Shown: piece after piece, positions 12,733 to 24,201 of the stretch
Numbering within the stretch: position 1 is the first letter of the stretch
Layout of the letters: each line of letters starts with the position of its first letter
Assembly: GCF_019399895.1 (NCBI RefSeq)
Contig: NC_091887.1
Location: 310,001-374,000 of the forward strand
Length of the DNA stretch: 64,000 nucleotides
Reading direction: 5' to 3'
DNA from: Cardiocondyla obscurior
Taxonomy: Eukaryota; Arthropoda; Insecta; Hymenoptera; Formicidae
Position numbers and translations under genes: made by a program
Notes under the pieces: model-generated
Told to the model about the DNA's origin: nothing
Databases searched by the model: none
The model's input: only the letters and a program-made list of their open reading frames with translations

Positions 12733-15148
12733 TTTGAGAGAATGTTGAAGAATTCAATCGGTTTTTATTCGCGTCAATGCATATTACACTCTTTAACGTC
12801 GGCACGTTTATGAAACCGGAGGAACCTTTTTCATTTCATTGCGTATTTCGATTGTTACTTACGACTTTAGTTCTCTTTTTTTTTTTTTTCTTAACAATTA
12901 ACTATCGAAGTTAAGTTCTCTATTTATTCCTTTCTGTCTTTCCTTCCTTTATTTTATTTCTCTTGCCTCGTCTGCTTTTTGTCTTGCGTGACGCGAATAA
13001 AACTGGCGAAAATTTATTCCGCTCGGACGAAAACTGGTAAAGTTTCTCCTCTTCTATCTCCCCCTGGGGTGAATGGATTTTTAATTTGCGTTTACTCCGA
13101 GAGCGTCAACGGCACGTATATATTTCTCCCACGCTCACTTCTCTACTTATGCTTCTTCATTCTTGTCAGCTTGAGCGATTTCCATGGAAATCTTTCTTGA
13201 AATTTCTCGAGTGTTTTCACAATTGCCACTGCCCATTTTGAAGTTTTCTTTTTCCACACTTTTCTTTACCTTCGTCGCACAGCACCGTCCGATCTCCGTT
13301 TTTACCGCGAAGCACCCTCGACTTTTCGCACAGTTACCGTTCGGATATGCACAACGGGGAGTACGAGAGTACGAGAAATTGATCACGCTCGTTCGATCGC
13401 GGATTCCCGCGCCGTATCTCCTGGAAATTTTCGGTCACTTTCACAAGTAGGCGCAAAGGGGTTGCCGCGAAAAAGCGACTCGGTCCGAGCGACACGTAGA
13501 GCGGGCCACCGGATACCTTTTCGGGAGCTGCTGAAGGACTCTCCTTGTAGTTTTTGAGTGTCCTCCACGAGCACTTGACGGCTAGTGTTCCCTACCTCGA
13601 GCAGCCTCGCTTGTCAAGCACCCTCAAAGCGCAGGGCGGGTTCTACGTGTGGGCGGAGATTTCTCGGTCATCCCTCCGGCTCGTAGTCGCGTATCCCACC
13701 CTTGCCCATCGACACCGGGCAGCTTAGGGAAGGTTTTCCACGAGAAACGCGGCCGACTTTTTTTTCATCGCCTTTGCCGTCTTTGGGAGTCGCGTTTGTT
13801 AAAAAAAATGCATACGCACATCTGACGTTTTATAGTTGTAGATTTTTTTTTTTTTTTTTTATTAAACTTTAACGTTTCTTTAATTTTTAAAATAAATTTT
13901 TTGAAAGATAAATTAGTTTCCAAGATTATTATTACAGTTATTATAAATTTTTTTAACGCGCTAAATAGTTTCTAATTTAAATAATGCGGTTTTAACATAA
14001 TTAATTTTCTAGAACGCAATTCGGGATGCGATTTTAGCGAGACGTTCGTCGGCCAACGTGGTTAAAACTTCGTAAACACTTAGCGCCGTGCTTCTTTTGC
14101 ATTTAATTCTTGTACATTTGTTCATATGTAAGCCCCGCACTACGTAATCCGACAAAGTCTCGCCACTTGGCGCGATCTCACGAGAGGGTATCCCTTGCGA
14201 CTCTGCGCGGCTGGTAACGTCACAGGGGCGAGTTGCCGAGGGGTGGTGCCGTCGGTCGACCAATAGAAAGGTCGGGTGTTGGGGAAACCCTCGCCCGACA
14301 ACCCGGGGGTTGATTTCAATCCAGCTCGCCGTGCAGGCCAATCGCTGGGCTTCATCGATCAGGGGGGCTTTTTACACCGAGAGCATACTTTACGTCGAGT
14401 GTTAATGTGAAAGAGCATTAGCGGTGCTTTTACTGTGTCATTTCGATTTTTCACTCGCGCCTTCTCTTTCTGTTTCTCCCCCCCTGTCCCCCTTCTCGCC
14501 GCTGTTTTCTCTCCTGCTCTCGGCACTCAGATCGCCTTCTATTGATACGCAAAACTGGGTTAGAAGCGTGGCCGCGGCTTCTGGGTGAGTGTTACACAAA
14601 TGCAAACGAGATGTACGTATGACCAATCGGCCGGACTGCGTTCTTTTTTTGGGGGGGGCTGTTTGCTCGAGTAAAATGCCAGAGGGTGCGAATTTGCGTA
14701 TAATTGACAGAACGGCGGAGGCGAAGTTTGTTCGCGTCGTACATTATTGATTCAATAATACGATAATGTTTAATAAAATTCTATCAAATTTTTGCGATAG
14801 GTGTCGAACTTTCCGCGAATAATTTTTTCCGCGCGATTGCATTTCGTGAATTTGTCCGCCTAGCTCCGTCGTGATCCCTTCGGGCGTTGCTCGTCGAGGT
14901 ACCAATTTTAAAGAAACACGAAAGCAAATATTAAAGACGCCAATCTTCGCCGCAAGTCGGAGAAGCAAAACGGTTAGAGGGAAGTTACGACAGTTAAATA
15001 AACTCGGATATTAGGCCGGTGCAACTCCGACGGAGAGTGCGACGACTAATTTCGTAGTGAGACATTTGTTACGCGCGCGTTCCGTGACGATCAATCCCTT
15101 ATTTCTTCGATAATCACGATATTCGCGCGTGCACGCGAAGAAGGACGC

Positions 15149-15316
15149 ACTGAGAGAAATACACGGTTATCTTCCAGCCTCGGCTATAATTTTACGATAT
15201 TCCTGCCTGTAATAACTACAATGGACTCAGTCATTTCCACCATTATAATGGCCGAGTCAACTGTATTCATTGCTAGAAATGTCGCGGAATTGTAGCCGAG
15301 GCTAAATTTCTCTGTC
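15149..15316. mobile_element. MITE-like foldback element, copy 1
   Basis: About 168 bases bounded by related inverted ends. The left end has GAGAGAAAT, followed after about 15 bases by AGCCTCGGCTA. The right end reads TAGCCGAGGCTAAATTTCTC. The centre near 15240 is itself palindromic (CCATTATAATGG), so the whole unit can fold. There is no coding capacity. A diverged relative lies at 60807-60985 with the same GAGAAA start, TAATTTTAC block and CCGAGGCT end, which supports a dispersed non-autonomous element rather than a chance palindrome. Confidence 0.6.
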
Positions 15317-18300
15317 GTTGCATGTCGGCGACGCCGCTGACCTAATTTCCCCCTTTTTTTTTTCCTTTTTTCTTTTTTCTAAACCACCCCCTCGTTATTC
15401 CTGGACACGCATTTGTTATATCGAAGCGGGAGATCAAGCGCGATTGCCAATCGACGCGTATCATCATCCGACGGGATCGTGCGCGTGAAAGTAACGTCGC
15501 GGGCCTTGATGCGAAACGAATTTGCCGGCCTTTTTTTCCCCGCGATGCCCCGCGATTATAGATAAAACGTTATCGCGGCAATACCGAAGCCATATTACAC
15601 GTATCGCGCGCGGTTATTGATTACCAAAGATTCCCCTTGTTGAAAAATACCTGGCGACATTTCTTCGCGCGGCACGAAGCGCGTGCGATTTCTCTGCAAT
15701 ATTAGAAGAGACATCAAAAATACAGATAATTAAATTTTTATGGTTAAAAACGTTAAAGAATAAAGCTATTTCTGTTATTAATTTTTTATTAATACCGCGT
15801 CATTAATTAATACCACAAAAATATAGCTTCAACGAAACTTTCTCTTAATGAAAATTCAATCATTTTTATCTTAATTAATGTAAGGCGCACGAATTTCTAA
15901 AATATACCTCCGCTTTTGTCGTCACCGAGACGAGACGGCCGAAGTGAGCGAACGGAAGCCCGGAGCGTTTCTCATCGTGAAATTTAGAGAAATGTTTGGG
16001 TGCCCCGGTTACAAACGGCAGAGGCTCACGACGTTTGATCTCCCGATTCGGCTAGTCGAAATTGATGATACCGCCGGTGCCGATGAATGGAGTCGCAGGT
16101 TGTATCCAATCGCGAGGGCGGAAGGGAGGAGGAAGGTGCACCTGAATGAACGCCGGGCACTCACAATAAATGCACGCGCGTACTGACGGTAGCAGCGATG
16201 GAAAATGGGGTCTCGAAAAGCGCGACTTAGAAACGGGGAACAGGTAAGCGAGAAACGACGATGGGACGAGTTTCCGGTTCATTCAGACTGGCCCTCGTAC
16301 AATCGCGCGGCCACGCCGCATGCAGAAAGTCAAAAAGTGCGGAAGAGGGTGGACCCGACTTTCTTGCCCTTTCTCGTGGCCGCGTCTCGGCCGAATTTAT
16401 ATCTGGAAATAAAATCGAATGGCTACCGGAAAACGCTCGACGTGATGGCCGAGGCGCGGACGGTCGGATTGATTTACGAGGCGATAACGCGATTATTACA
16501 AAATGCGTAATTTTCTCGCACGGATATTGGCAAGCGGGGGATTATTATTATATCGTAATAATCGTATATGCTTCGGAAAATTAATAAAATTAATTAATAA
16601 AAAATATTTAATATTATCAGAACCGTGCGCCACAGGGTTTCGAAAAGGTGTCGCGTGTTATAAGATCCTTAGCTTGTAAAAGCTCGGGATGGCAGTTTGA
16701 GGGGTCTCGAGCGATACGCGTATTGATTCGTTGCACATTCCGTCATCTAACTCGGTTAGAATCGTGTTCAACACGAGAAAAGAGACCCGCGAGACGTCTA
16801 CCGTTTTTCTCGGATTCGTCCTTTTCCTCCCCTTCTCCGCGTTCTCTCTTCCCTGCGTGTTGCCCCTCATCCCGGAAGTTCCGAGCGTCGGCGGGAAAAA
16901 ATGGAGGAGTCTCGAGCTCTCCGGGCAATCGAGCAACATTTGCCGGGCTCCCACGACTGTTTGGCGATAGCTGTGCCAACTTGTTTTGAGCACGCAACCC
17001 AATTTGTCTGCGTCTCATTGTTTTACCGCTCTCTCCCGCTTTCTTCTTGCCCCCTTCGTGCTGTAGTCGCTTCACCGGTGCAGCTTGTGCCCGCGAATTA
17101 TTGCGACCCTCCAATGATCGAGTGGAGTCTTCCCTAACTTTCCGCTTTAATAACATTTCCAGATAGATGCAAACTCGCGAGTGCAAACAACACGCCCGAG
17201 GTAAATTATTAGAGCGATCCCTTTTTCGAATTCTTATTTTATAATTGAGCCTTATTAATTTTTTTTTAACGTAGAAAATAAATAGCGAATGTATAAAAAA
17301 AGTAGTGGAATATAGCTCTTTCGGTGGCAGGTATTCTTTGCACCTTGAGTCGGCAGGATCGAAGGGAGAGAAAGAGAGAGAGATAATTCGGTAGGCCTCA
17401 AAGGCGAAACTTTGTGAAAATACTTGCCAGCCGAGTGGACGGCACTTGACATTAGGATCTTCTCGTTTGTGGAATGCGGGTGTGCCGGAAATGGGAAACG
17501 TGTCGCGATGAATGACCATTCGCCCATTTGACCGGATATCTCGCCATTAACATCACAATATCGGTACCTGCCGACGCGGTAGTCGAAAGAAAAGCACCAC
17601 CTGAGATCGGTGCCGACGGTCGTCGGACGTTTTATCGCCCGTACGTGCGGCGGAAAAACATTTTTTCGGCAGTTTCTCGGGAACTCGGGCCACCGCTCCG
17701 GGACCGTGAAATCTCTCCCCGAGATGTCGCATTTACAGTCCAGATAATATCCTCGCAAGCGCGCGGTCAAGGTTTGATCTAGCATTTGCTCTCGAGCACC
17801 ATGTAACCTCAGGCTATCGAAATGACCTCTTCCCACCTCGCAGCATCTCTCTCCATCTCTTTGTCTCTTTCTTTTTGTATCGGATATTAACTCGAGTGGC
17901 TATTAAAGAAAATTGTAAAACGGCCTTGAAAGGATCGCTGACTGAAAAGGTTTCCTTTCTTCCTTCGAGCCTTTTGAACAACTTAAAATAGATGACTAAT
18001 ATTGTCGGCTTATTGTCGAAAAATTAAAGTTATTATCATGTACACGCTACGCTCGAAAGCCTCTTCATAAACAAAAGTTTCTAAAAGAACTTCTCTTTTT
18101 TTTTTCCGTTCGAAATTTATTCTTTCGTAGAACGGGCGACTTATGGACTGACGAAGGCTGACCGGTGCAGTGTAAAGCAGATGTTTAAAAAGAAATAAGT
18201 AACAATAGTCACATGCAGAAGCAGTAATTTTTAAATATTTCTTATTGTTTTATATGTTATTTAATTATTTAAATATCCTACATTATTTCATCTCTTAATA

Positions 18301-21300
18301 TTTTCAACGAATAAAAAAGTAGAACATATTTTGCTTTAAATATTATTAATTTTTATTAAACATAGTTTTTTTTTTTTTTTGGAGTAAAAAATATTATTAA
18401 AATATTATTGAATTATTAATAATAAAATAGCACAAAGATCCAGCTTTGACCATAGTCTTTCTTTTCAAAAAGATTTAATAAAATAAAGTTTTTTTTTTAT
18501 AATAATCAACGTTTATCAAAGTTTAACGCAGCTGGCCGAAAAGCTGTGATTTTTTTTTTATGTCACTGCTGAGACTGGTTGAAAGAAAAGACGTTGGAAT
18601 TTAGTGGAAACCGATCGAAGAATATCTTACGTTCATTCATGAAGTCAGCATAAAGGGGGTGATGGGCCTGCGAAAGTATGAATGAACGTAGCGTGAGGGC
18701 TTAGCGTAGACCGGATGACGTAGGTCCCGAGGGACACTTCTTTAGTATTCTCGTTCAAGAGGCCTGTTGAGAAGGTCCCTCTTCCATAAAATGTGCCCCT
18801 TCGCTCACGAGCCGTGTTGTTGGACACGATCTAAACTCGGCACGGTTTGTTAAAAGCCACCAACCACCGACGTCGTTTAAGAACTGCTTAAGACGTTAGT
18901 CCAAGTATGCCAGAATGACGAGCTTTCCCTTTTGCGTTTCGTTTTCCAGATGGAAAGAAAGCACTTTGCTCTTTGCATTCAATCCCACTGCGTATTGTAA
19001 GCGCTCCGTTTTTCTTTGCGAAGTACGTTGCATAAAGAGTCAATTAACCGAATAATTTCGTGTAACAGGTATACAAAAAAAAATTGAAAGGCCGCAAAAC
19101 AATATGAGATGATTGTAAAAAATCTTTATAGAAAACTATATGCACGCAAAGCTATTATATATAAAGAAATTTCTTATTTTTTTTTTTAATGAATATATAT
19201 AATATAGATTTTTTCATAATTTATAAACGAAGCGTATATATAGAAATAAAAATTGGGGTGCTATGTTAAATTAAGTAATTGCTCATCGGCGATGTTCTGA
19301 TTCGACGATTTCGCGAGCACCTCGCAGGTGCAACGAACGGACGGGGATGGTAGGGAAGCAGCAGAATCGTATATCGCAGCGGAATACGATTAATCCGAAA
19401 TTTATGATGGAAACCAACAGGTGTCGGCATACCCGCGCGGCCTTTTCGCTCCTCGTGTGTGTCCCGGGGTGTAACAAGGCGTACCACTCTACGCCGAAGG
19501 ATTCGCCTAACCGACATGCGTGACTGCTCTTAAACGTTCGTTTCCGGTTTCCGGTGTTATCGGCTTAATCAGATATGCTAATTATCCGCGCAAACGCGCG
19601 CCAATTGAGTGATCCTTTCGATATCTCGAGATCAGTTGACAAAGACGCTTCCGCATGAAATAGCGTATTTGTATAAAATTAACTTTCTTCAATAAGAAAA
19701 TAAGAAGGGTCGTCAAATGTACGCAGAGCGAACGAACGTTCGAAATAATTTTATATTAAAACTCAGGCTTTATAGAGGATTTTCCGTTTCAAATTTTTCT
19801 GTTTTATCTCTACTTTGTGATAACGCTTTCTAGTTTGATTAATCTCTGTCTTAGCTAGAAATTACCACTTAAAATCCCGAGTTTTATTCGTTAGTATAAG
19901 TATAAATAAAAATTATGCAAGGGGACTACTTTTAATTTTTTTTTTTTTTACACAAAATATTGTACCAGGGGAAGTTATTGTTAGCGCCGAGTAAACTTTT
20001 ACCTGTAATCCTCCTCGTTGCTGACGTAATCGGGCGGTATCAGGTGCCAAGAAGCGTCGTAACAATCGTCGTATCCAGCTGCCATTATTCTCGCTATTTT
20101 TTTTTTCCTCTCCCTTACGCACCGTCTCGATTAACGAACGTGCTCGTTCGTGCGGCTGGTACAAAGGCCGGAAAAAATATCCCGCGGCTTTCCCGGCCAG
20201 AGTCAAAAACGTGCCGTCGTCTAATTCATCCAGAAGTCGGCCGAGGAAATTGCCTGGACGGCCTCGTGTACCGTTTCAGCGCGTAAATTCTTTTTCGGGT
20301 ACGGCAGACCCGAGTTTTACGCTCGCGTACCTCAAAAAACCTGTCACGTACCGAACTGTCATCGCACGTCCTTCCGCATCGGTCCTGCGAAACTGGTCAC
20401 GTTCCGCCGAATTTTTAAACGAGGCGCAGAAAGGATTCGCCGACGTTAAGACGGATACGACGAGCGACCGATACTACGCTCATCATCGATTGTTGGAATT
20501 AAGACCTTAAATTTTTCACTTTGTTCTTAATCTCCTCGCGCGATTAACTGTCTCTTCGACAAATATTTATTGGAAAAGCAACGCGGCACTAAAAGAAAAA
20601 AAAAAAAAAATAGGTAACGAAAATTATCACGGAGAACGACACCGAGATTATACTCCCGTCCACCTCGTTATAACCGTTTTACTGAGAACTATGTGGCAAT
20701 ATATCGATCACCTATATATTGTATCAAAAATATGGCTACCTGATAGGAGCTCCGGCAACGTTATCGGCGCGATAAGCGCCTACATAGATTAGTTGGACTA
20801 CCGCAAATCACAAATCAGAGGGGGGCCTAAATATAGTCGAAAATCTGATCGATCCCCGGTGCTGTAAAAAAAATATACATTATCATCATTGAAATTAATT
20901 TCTCTCTTGAAAGGTAAAACAAAATTGGCCATTTCAGCCGAACTATAAGAAAAAATCTATATTATACTTCGCTGCTGCGGCAGTTTTAAACGAATATATA
21001 ACATATAAATTTTTACAAGCAATTAAAAGTAAAAATACGCGTATAAAGTAGTGTGCAATCATCTTTCCTGCACGATTCAATGATTTACTACGCACGTGTC
21101 GTGCGATTGAAAGACGGGAAAAACCTTTATCTTTCATCTACAACTTTGTAATCGCGAAAGGGAAAAAGAAAAGTATAGATTGTCATATCTGTCACGTGCG
21201 AAACAATTTTAAGATACTAACGATAGTGTGCCGCCGGGTTGGAATTTTCTACTAGTCCGCGCTGACGCAGCACTATTTCAGCAAACATGAGGGCATTTTT

Positions 21301-21828
21301 GTTAATCGTTATCGACATTATTTTCCAATTACGTTGTTTTGGTTGTTGTGCAATCGTCCGGCCGCATTCTTGTCGGCCGGTATCAATTCGACAAAACGCG
21401 CGTGCGATAGTAATTAAATTGTTATCTACCGCGATGCGTTTCGATGTAAGATCATCGAGAGAAAAGGAGGCGAGAGTCTCGAACGGCGGTGTTGCGTGAA
21501 CGCGAAATCGAATAGGAAATAACGATCCCGGGGAGGCGGTAATCGGCCAATTGTTGCTACTCGACAGTCGGTTGTATCGTACAATTCGTTAATGACAAGA
21601 GACCCTCGAGGTGAAGTATCCGCGGCTTAGCCGACAAGTGCTACCAAACGGAATCCGCTACGAGTGCACTTGATAAAGTAACATCGTTTCCCTCACTATC
21701 TGTATTTATTTATGCAGCGCCCGCGCAGATAAGTTCGCGTTCGTTCCGCGTAGCATCAATTGCCACAATTGTCGCGGGTGGCATCCGTTCGCGTTGCGAG
21801 AAGTCCGCTCGCGGGGCGTTCGTGAAAA

Positions 21829-22044
21829 TCATTCCGCCTTCGATGACGAAAAAAAAATTATATACGACATATAATTCGACAATACGATCGATGCTGCTCG
21901 TCGAACAAACCGTCGTCGCCGCAAGTTCCTTCGTCGAACCTTCAGGGCGCCGTTTATCTCTTCATTTAGCACATCTATGACATATGGGTCTAATCTCCGC
22001 TTATCGCGGCCGAAGCGATAAGGACGAGTTGTTGCGCGCCGCAA
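21829..22044 (-). other. Open frame that could be a terminal exon, weak
   Basis: The minus strand has a 71-codon open frame with the segment RRLDPYVIDVLNEEINGAL followed by a very Arg-rich stretch, then a hydrophobic end and a stop at 21829. An AG just before ACCCATATG would splice in the phase expected from the last known exon of the orphan gene at 24202. However, the upstream sequence lacks a pyrimidine tract. It may equally be a chance frame. Confidence 0.15.
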
Positions 22045-23550
22045 AAATCGACGAGCTTCGCGGTATCTCTAATAATTTTATAGGAAAGGTGGGAGGAAAA
22101 GAGGGAGGGCGCGAAGAAATTGCGGGCGCCATAATCCCGTGGCTCGTAAAAAGATTGATACAATTTTGAGCGACGCAAAAATTTTAGCCTCGGGAGATAA
22201 GAGGTCGAGCTATCAATCATTTTGCCCGATATTGATTTAGACTATGTTTTATCACCGGCCATGTATTATTGCATGCGCACGGCTTTCGGTTGATATAATA
22301 ATGGAGTAATCGTTTAATAATCAACGAGAAACGCGCCTGCACGGTTAAATAATTTATTATCGGAGTATACATTTAATAATAATAAAATTAATAATAATGT
22401 GAGAGAATCTTTGTTAAATATTATCGTAAATTTATGTGAGAGAAAGGAAGAACGATAATTACAATTTATAGTAATGTATTAATTAGAGATTGCGGATATA
22501 AGATTACGTGTCTTATCGCTGCCGAGCTTTGTGCGCATTTTGCATTATATTTAATAAACGAAATAAAAGTAATGAAAATTACAAGTATATCTAATAATTA
22601 TTATCAATTGAAAAACTTAATTGTTTTAAAAAGAGATTACGTACAGCTGTACCGAGTATTCATGTCGCCAAAACGAACGCACGTAATTACATTTATAACT
22701 GTATAGTTATAATGGTAATAATATATTTATAATTAAATATGAGACTAAATTTAAAAAATTTGACGCTAACGGCATTAACGTTAATATATGTATATATAAA
22801 AGTATTAGAATTTTTCTTTTTATTTTATTTTTGGCGTAAAAAAATTTACTTAGTATTATCAGACATTTTATATAGCTACCTTAACATATAGTCTTTTGTT
22901 TTTTTTACTTGCAAGGTATTTTGTAGCGAAAAAAAACACTCGAAATTTGCATATTACAAGATCCAAATATGCGCGTCGATAAAAATTAAATTCCTTGCCA
23001 CATTCGTGATGATTTGCAAGGCGTATATCAGTTGTACACAAATTAGGCAAGTGCGTCGGAAAAGGGTCGGGTTCGACGGCATCTTAAAGATAATGTGCAA
23101 ATTTTAGCCATGTTTTCGTGCGCGCTACGCCTCACGTATCGAGGAAGCAATATTCCAATCATAATTACAATTACGCAATTGTCGAGACGGATGCGATGTT
23201 TCGTCTAAACGTATGATAATACTCACGTACTTTGGTCGCGCCGCAATTTAAATGCAATTACATCCGCTCGTCTACTAAACTTTCATCGTGAAGGCTTATC
23301 GCCGAACCGGATTCAGGAAAAAGATTAATTATCCCCTTAATGGGGATCGCTGCTGCTTCGAAGTTGGGGATCAACGATCATCCCAATCAATCTTCCGTCG
23401 TCTCGAAGTCTATGCCAGTGATAAGTATTGTCTTCGCGGAAATTTTTCGCTTTACGGTTGCATTATTATAGAAAAAAAAAGCGCGATTGCGCTCGAGAGA
23501 GTAAAATACTGTCGACATACTTTGAATCGATTAGACTCTAGACAGTTACA

Positions 23551-23785
23551 TGGAAAAAAAAAAAAAAACTGGTGTCAAATTGAGAATATTTCTCTCGTAT
23601 GCAAGCGACACAACGATCGCGCTAATCTGAACATGTAGGTTTTAATCTGAAACTAATTGTTCTCCGTTCGAAAGGAATTAATTTCAGATTAAAACCTACA
23701 TGTTCGAATTAACGCCGCTATTGCTCTTTTTATATACGAGAGTAACATTCATAATTTAAAACCAACTTCTTTTTTTTTTATATAT
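23551..23785. repeat. Long imperfect inverted repeat (foldback)
   Basis: The inner arms GAACATGTAGGTTTTAATCTG and its complement are joined by a loop of about 17 bases. Thirty bases per arm pair with one mismatch. Outside that, pairing continues with mismatches over another 65 bases on each side, including matching CTCTCGTAT/ATACGAGAG blocks and an A-run on the left facing a T-run on the right. Total span is about 235 bases. There is no open frame. It could be a foldback transposable element or the template for a structured hairpin RNA. Confidence 0.65.
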
Positions 23786-24201
23786 ACAATTAAGTGAAAT
23801 CTACTGAAGAGACGCAATCTCTGAAACGTTGATGTATATCTTGATTCCTGAGGACGATTATTAGAAGTCGTAAAGCGACAAGGGACACGAACGAGGCGAC
23901 TACGACAAAGATATCTTACAATCTCGACTTTTATTCGGATATGTGTCTTGATAGGCCGATATCTTTGTTATATCTTGACGACCAGCAGATATCTTTTATT
24001 CGAAATCGTGCTCGATCCTCGGCAATTGCGTAACCGTCAATGACATTTGATACAGCGCGATATTGTATCGCGATAGCGATCTCTTGTCTTGAAGGGAAGC
24101 TCGCGTTCCTTCCCTCTCCATCCCTCTTCCTCGATCTCTTTTCGTTCGGCCTGTGCCAATTGACTATTTTTTCTTACGATTGCCGTGACTCGTACGCTTA
24201 C

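Larger units (their letters stand above)
12733..24201. other. Long non-coding stretch between vnd and the orphan gene
   Basis: I found no coding exon that I can support here. The left part (12733-13800) is upstream of vnd and probably holds its promoter and 5' UTR. A GC-rich patch at 14160-14350 has two CCAAT-type boxes. A MITE copy lies at 15149-15316 and a long inverted repeat at 23551-23785. The open frames at 16205-17840 overlap on both strands and run into simple sequence. The unresolved 3' exons of the minus-strand gene at 24202 should lie in this interval; one weak candidate is at 21829-22044. Confidence 0.55.

Noticed and set aside
16743..17519. 258-codon minus-strand open frame
   Set aside because: Its translation is Lys/Arg/Glu-rich and passes through simple sequence. 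The opposite strand is open as well, there is no recognisable domain, and no splice sites fit.
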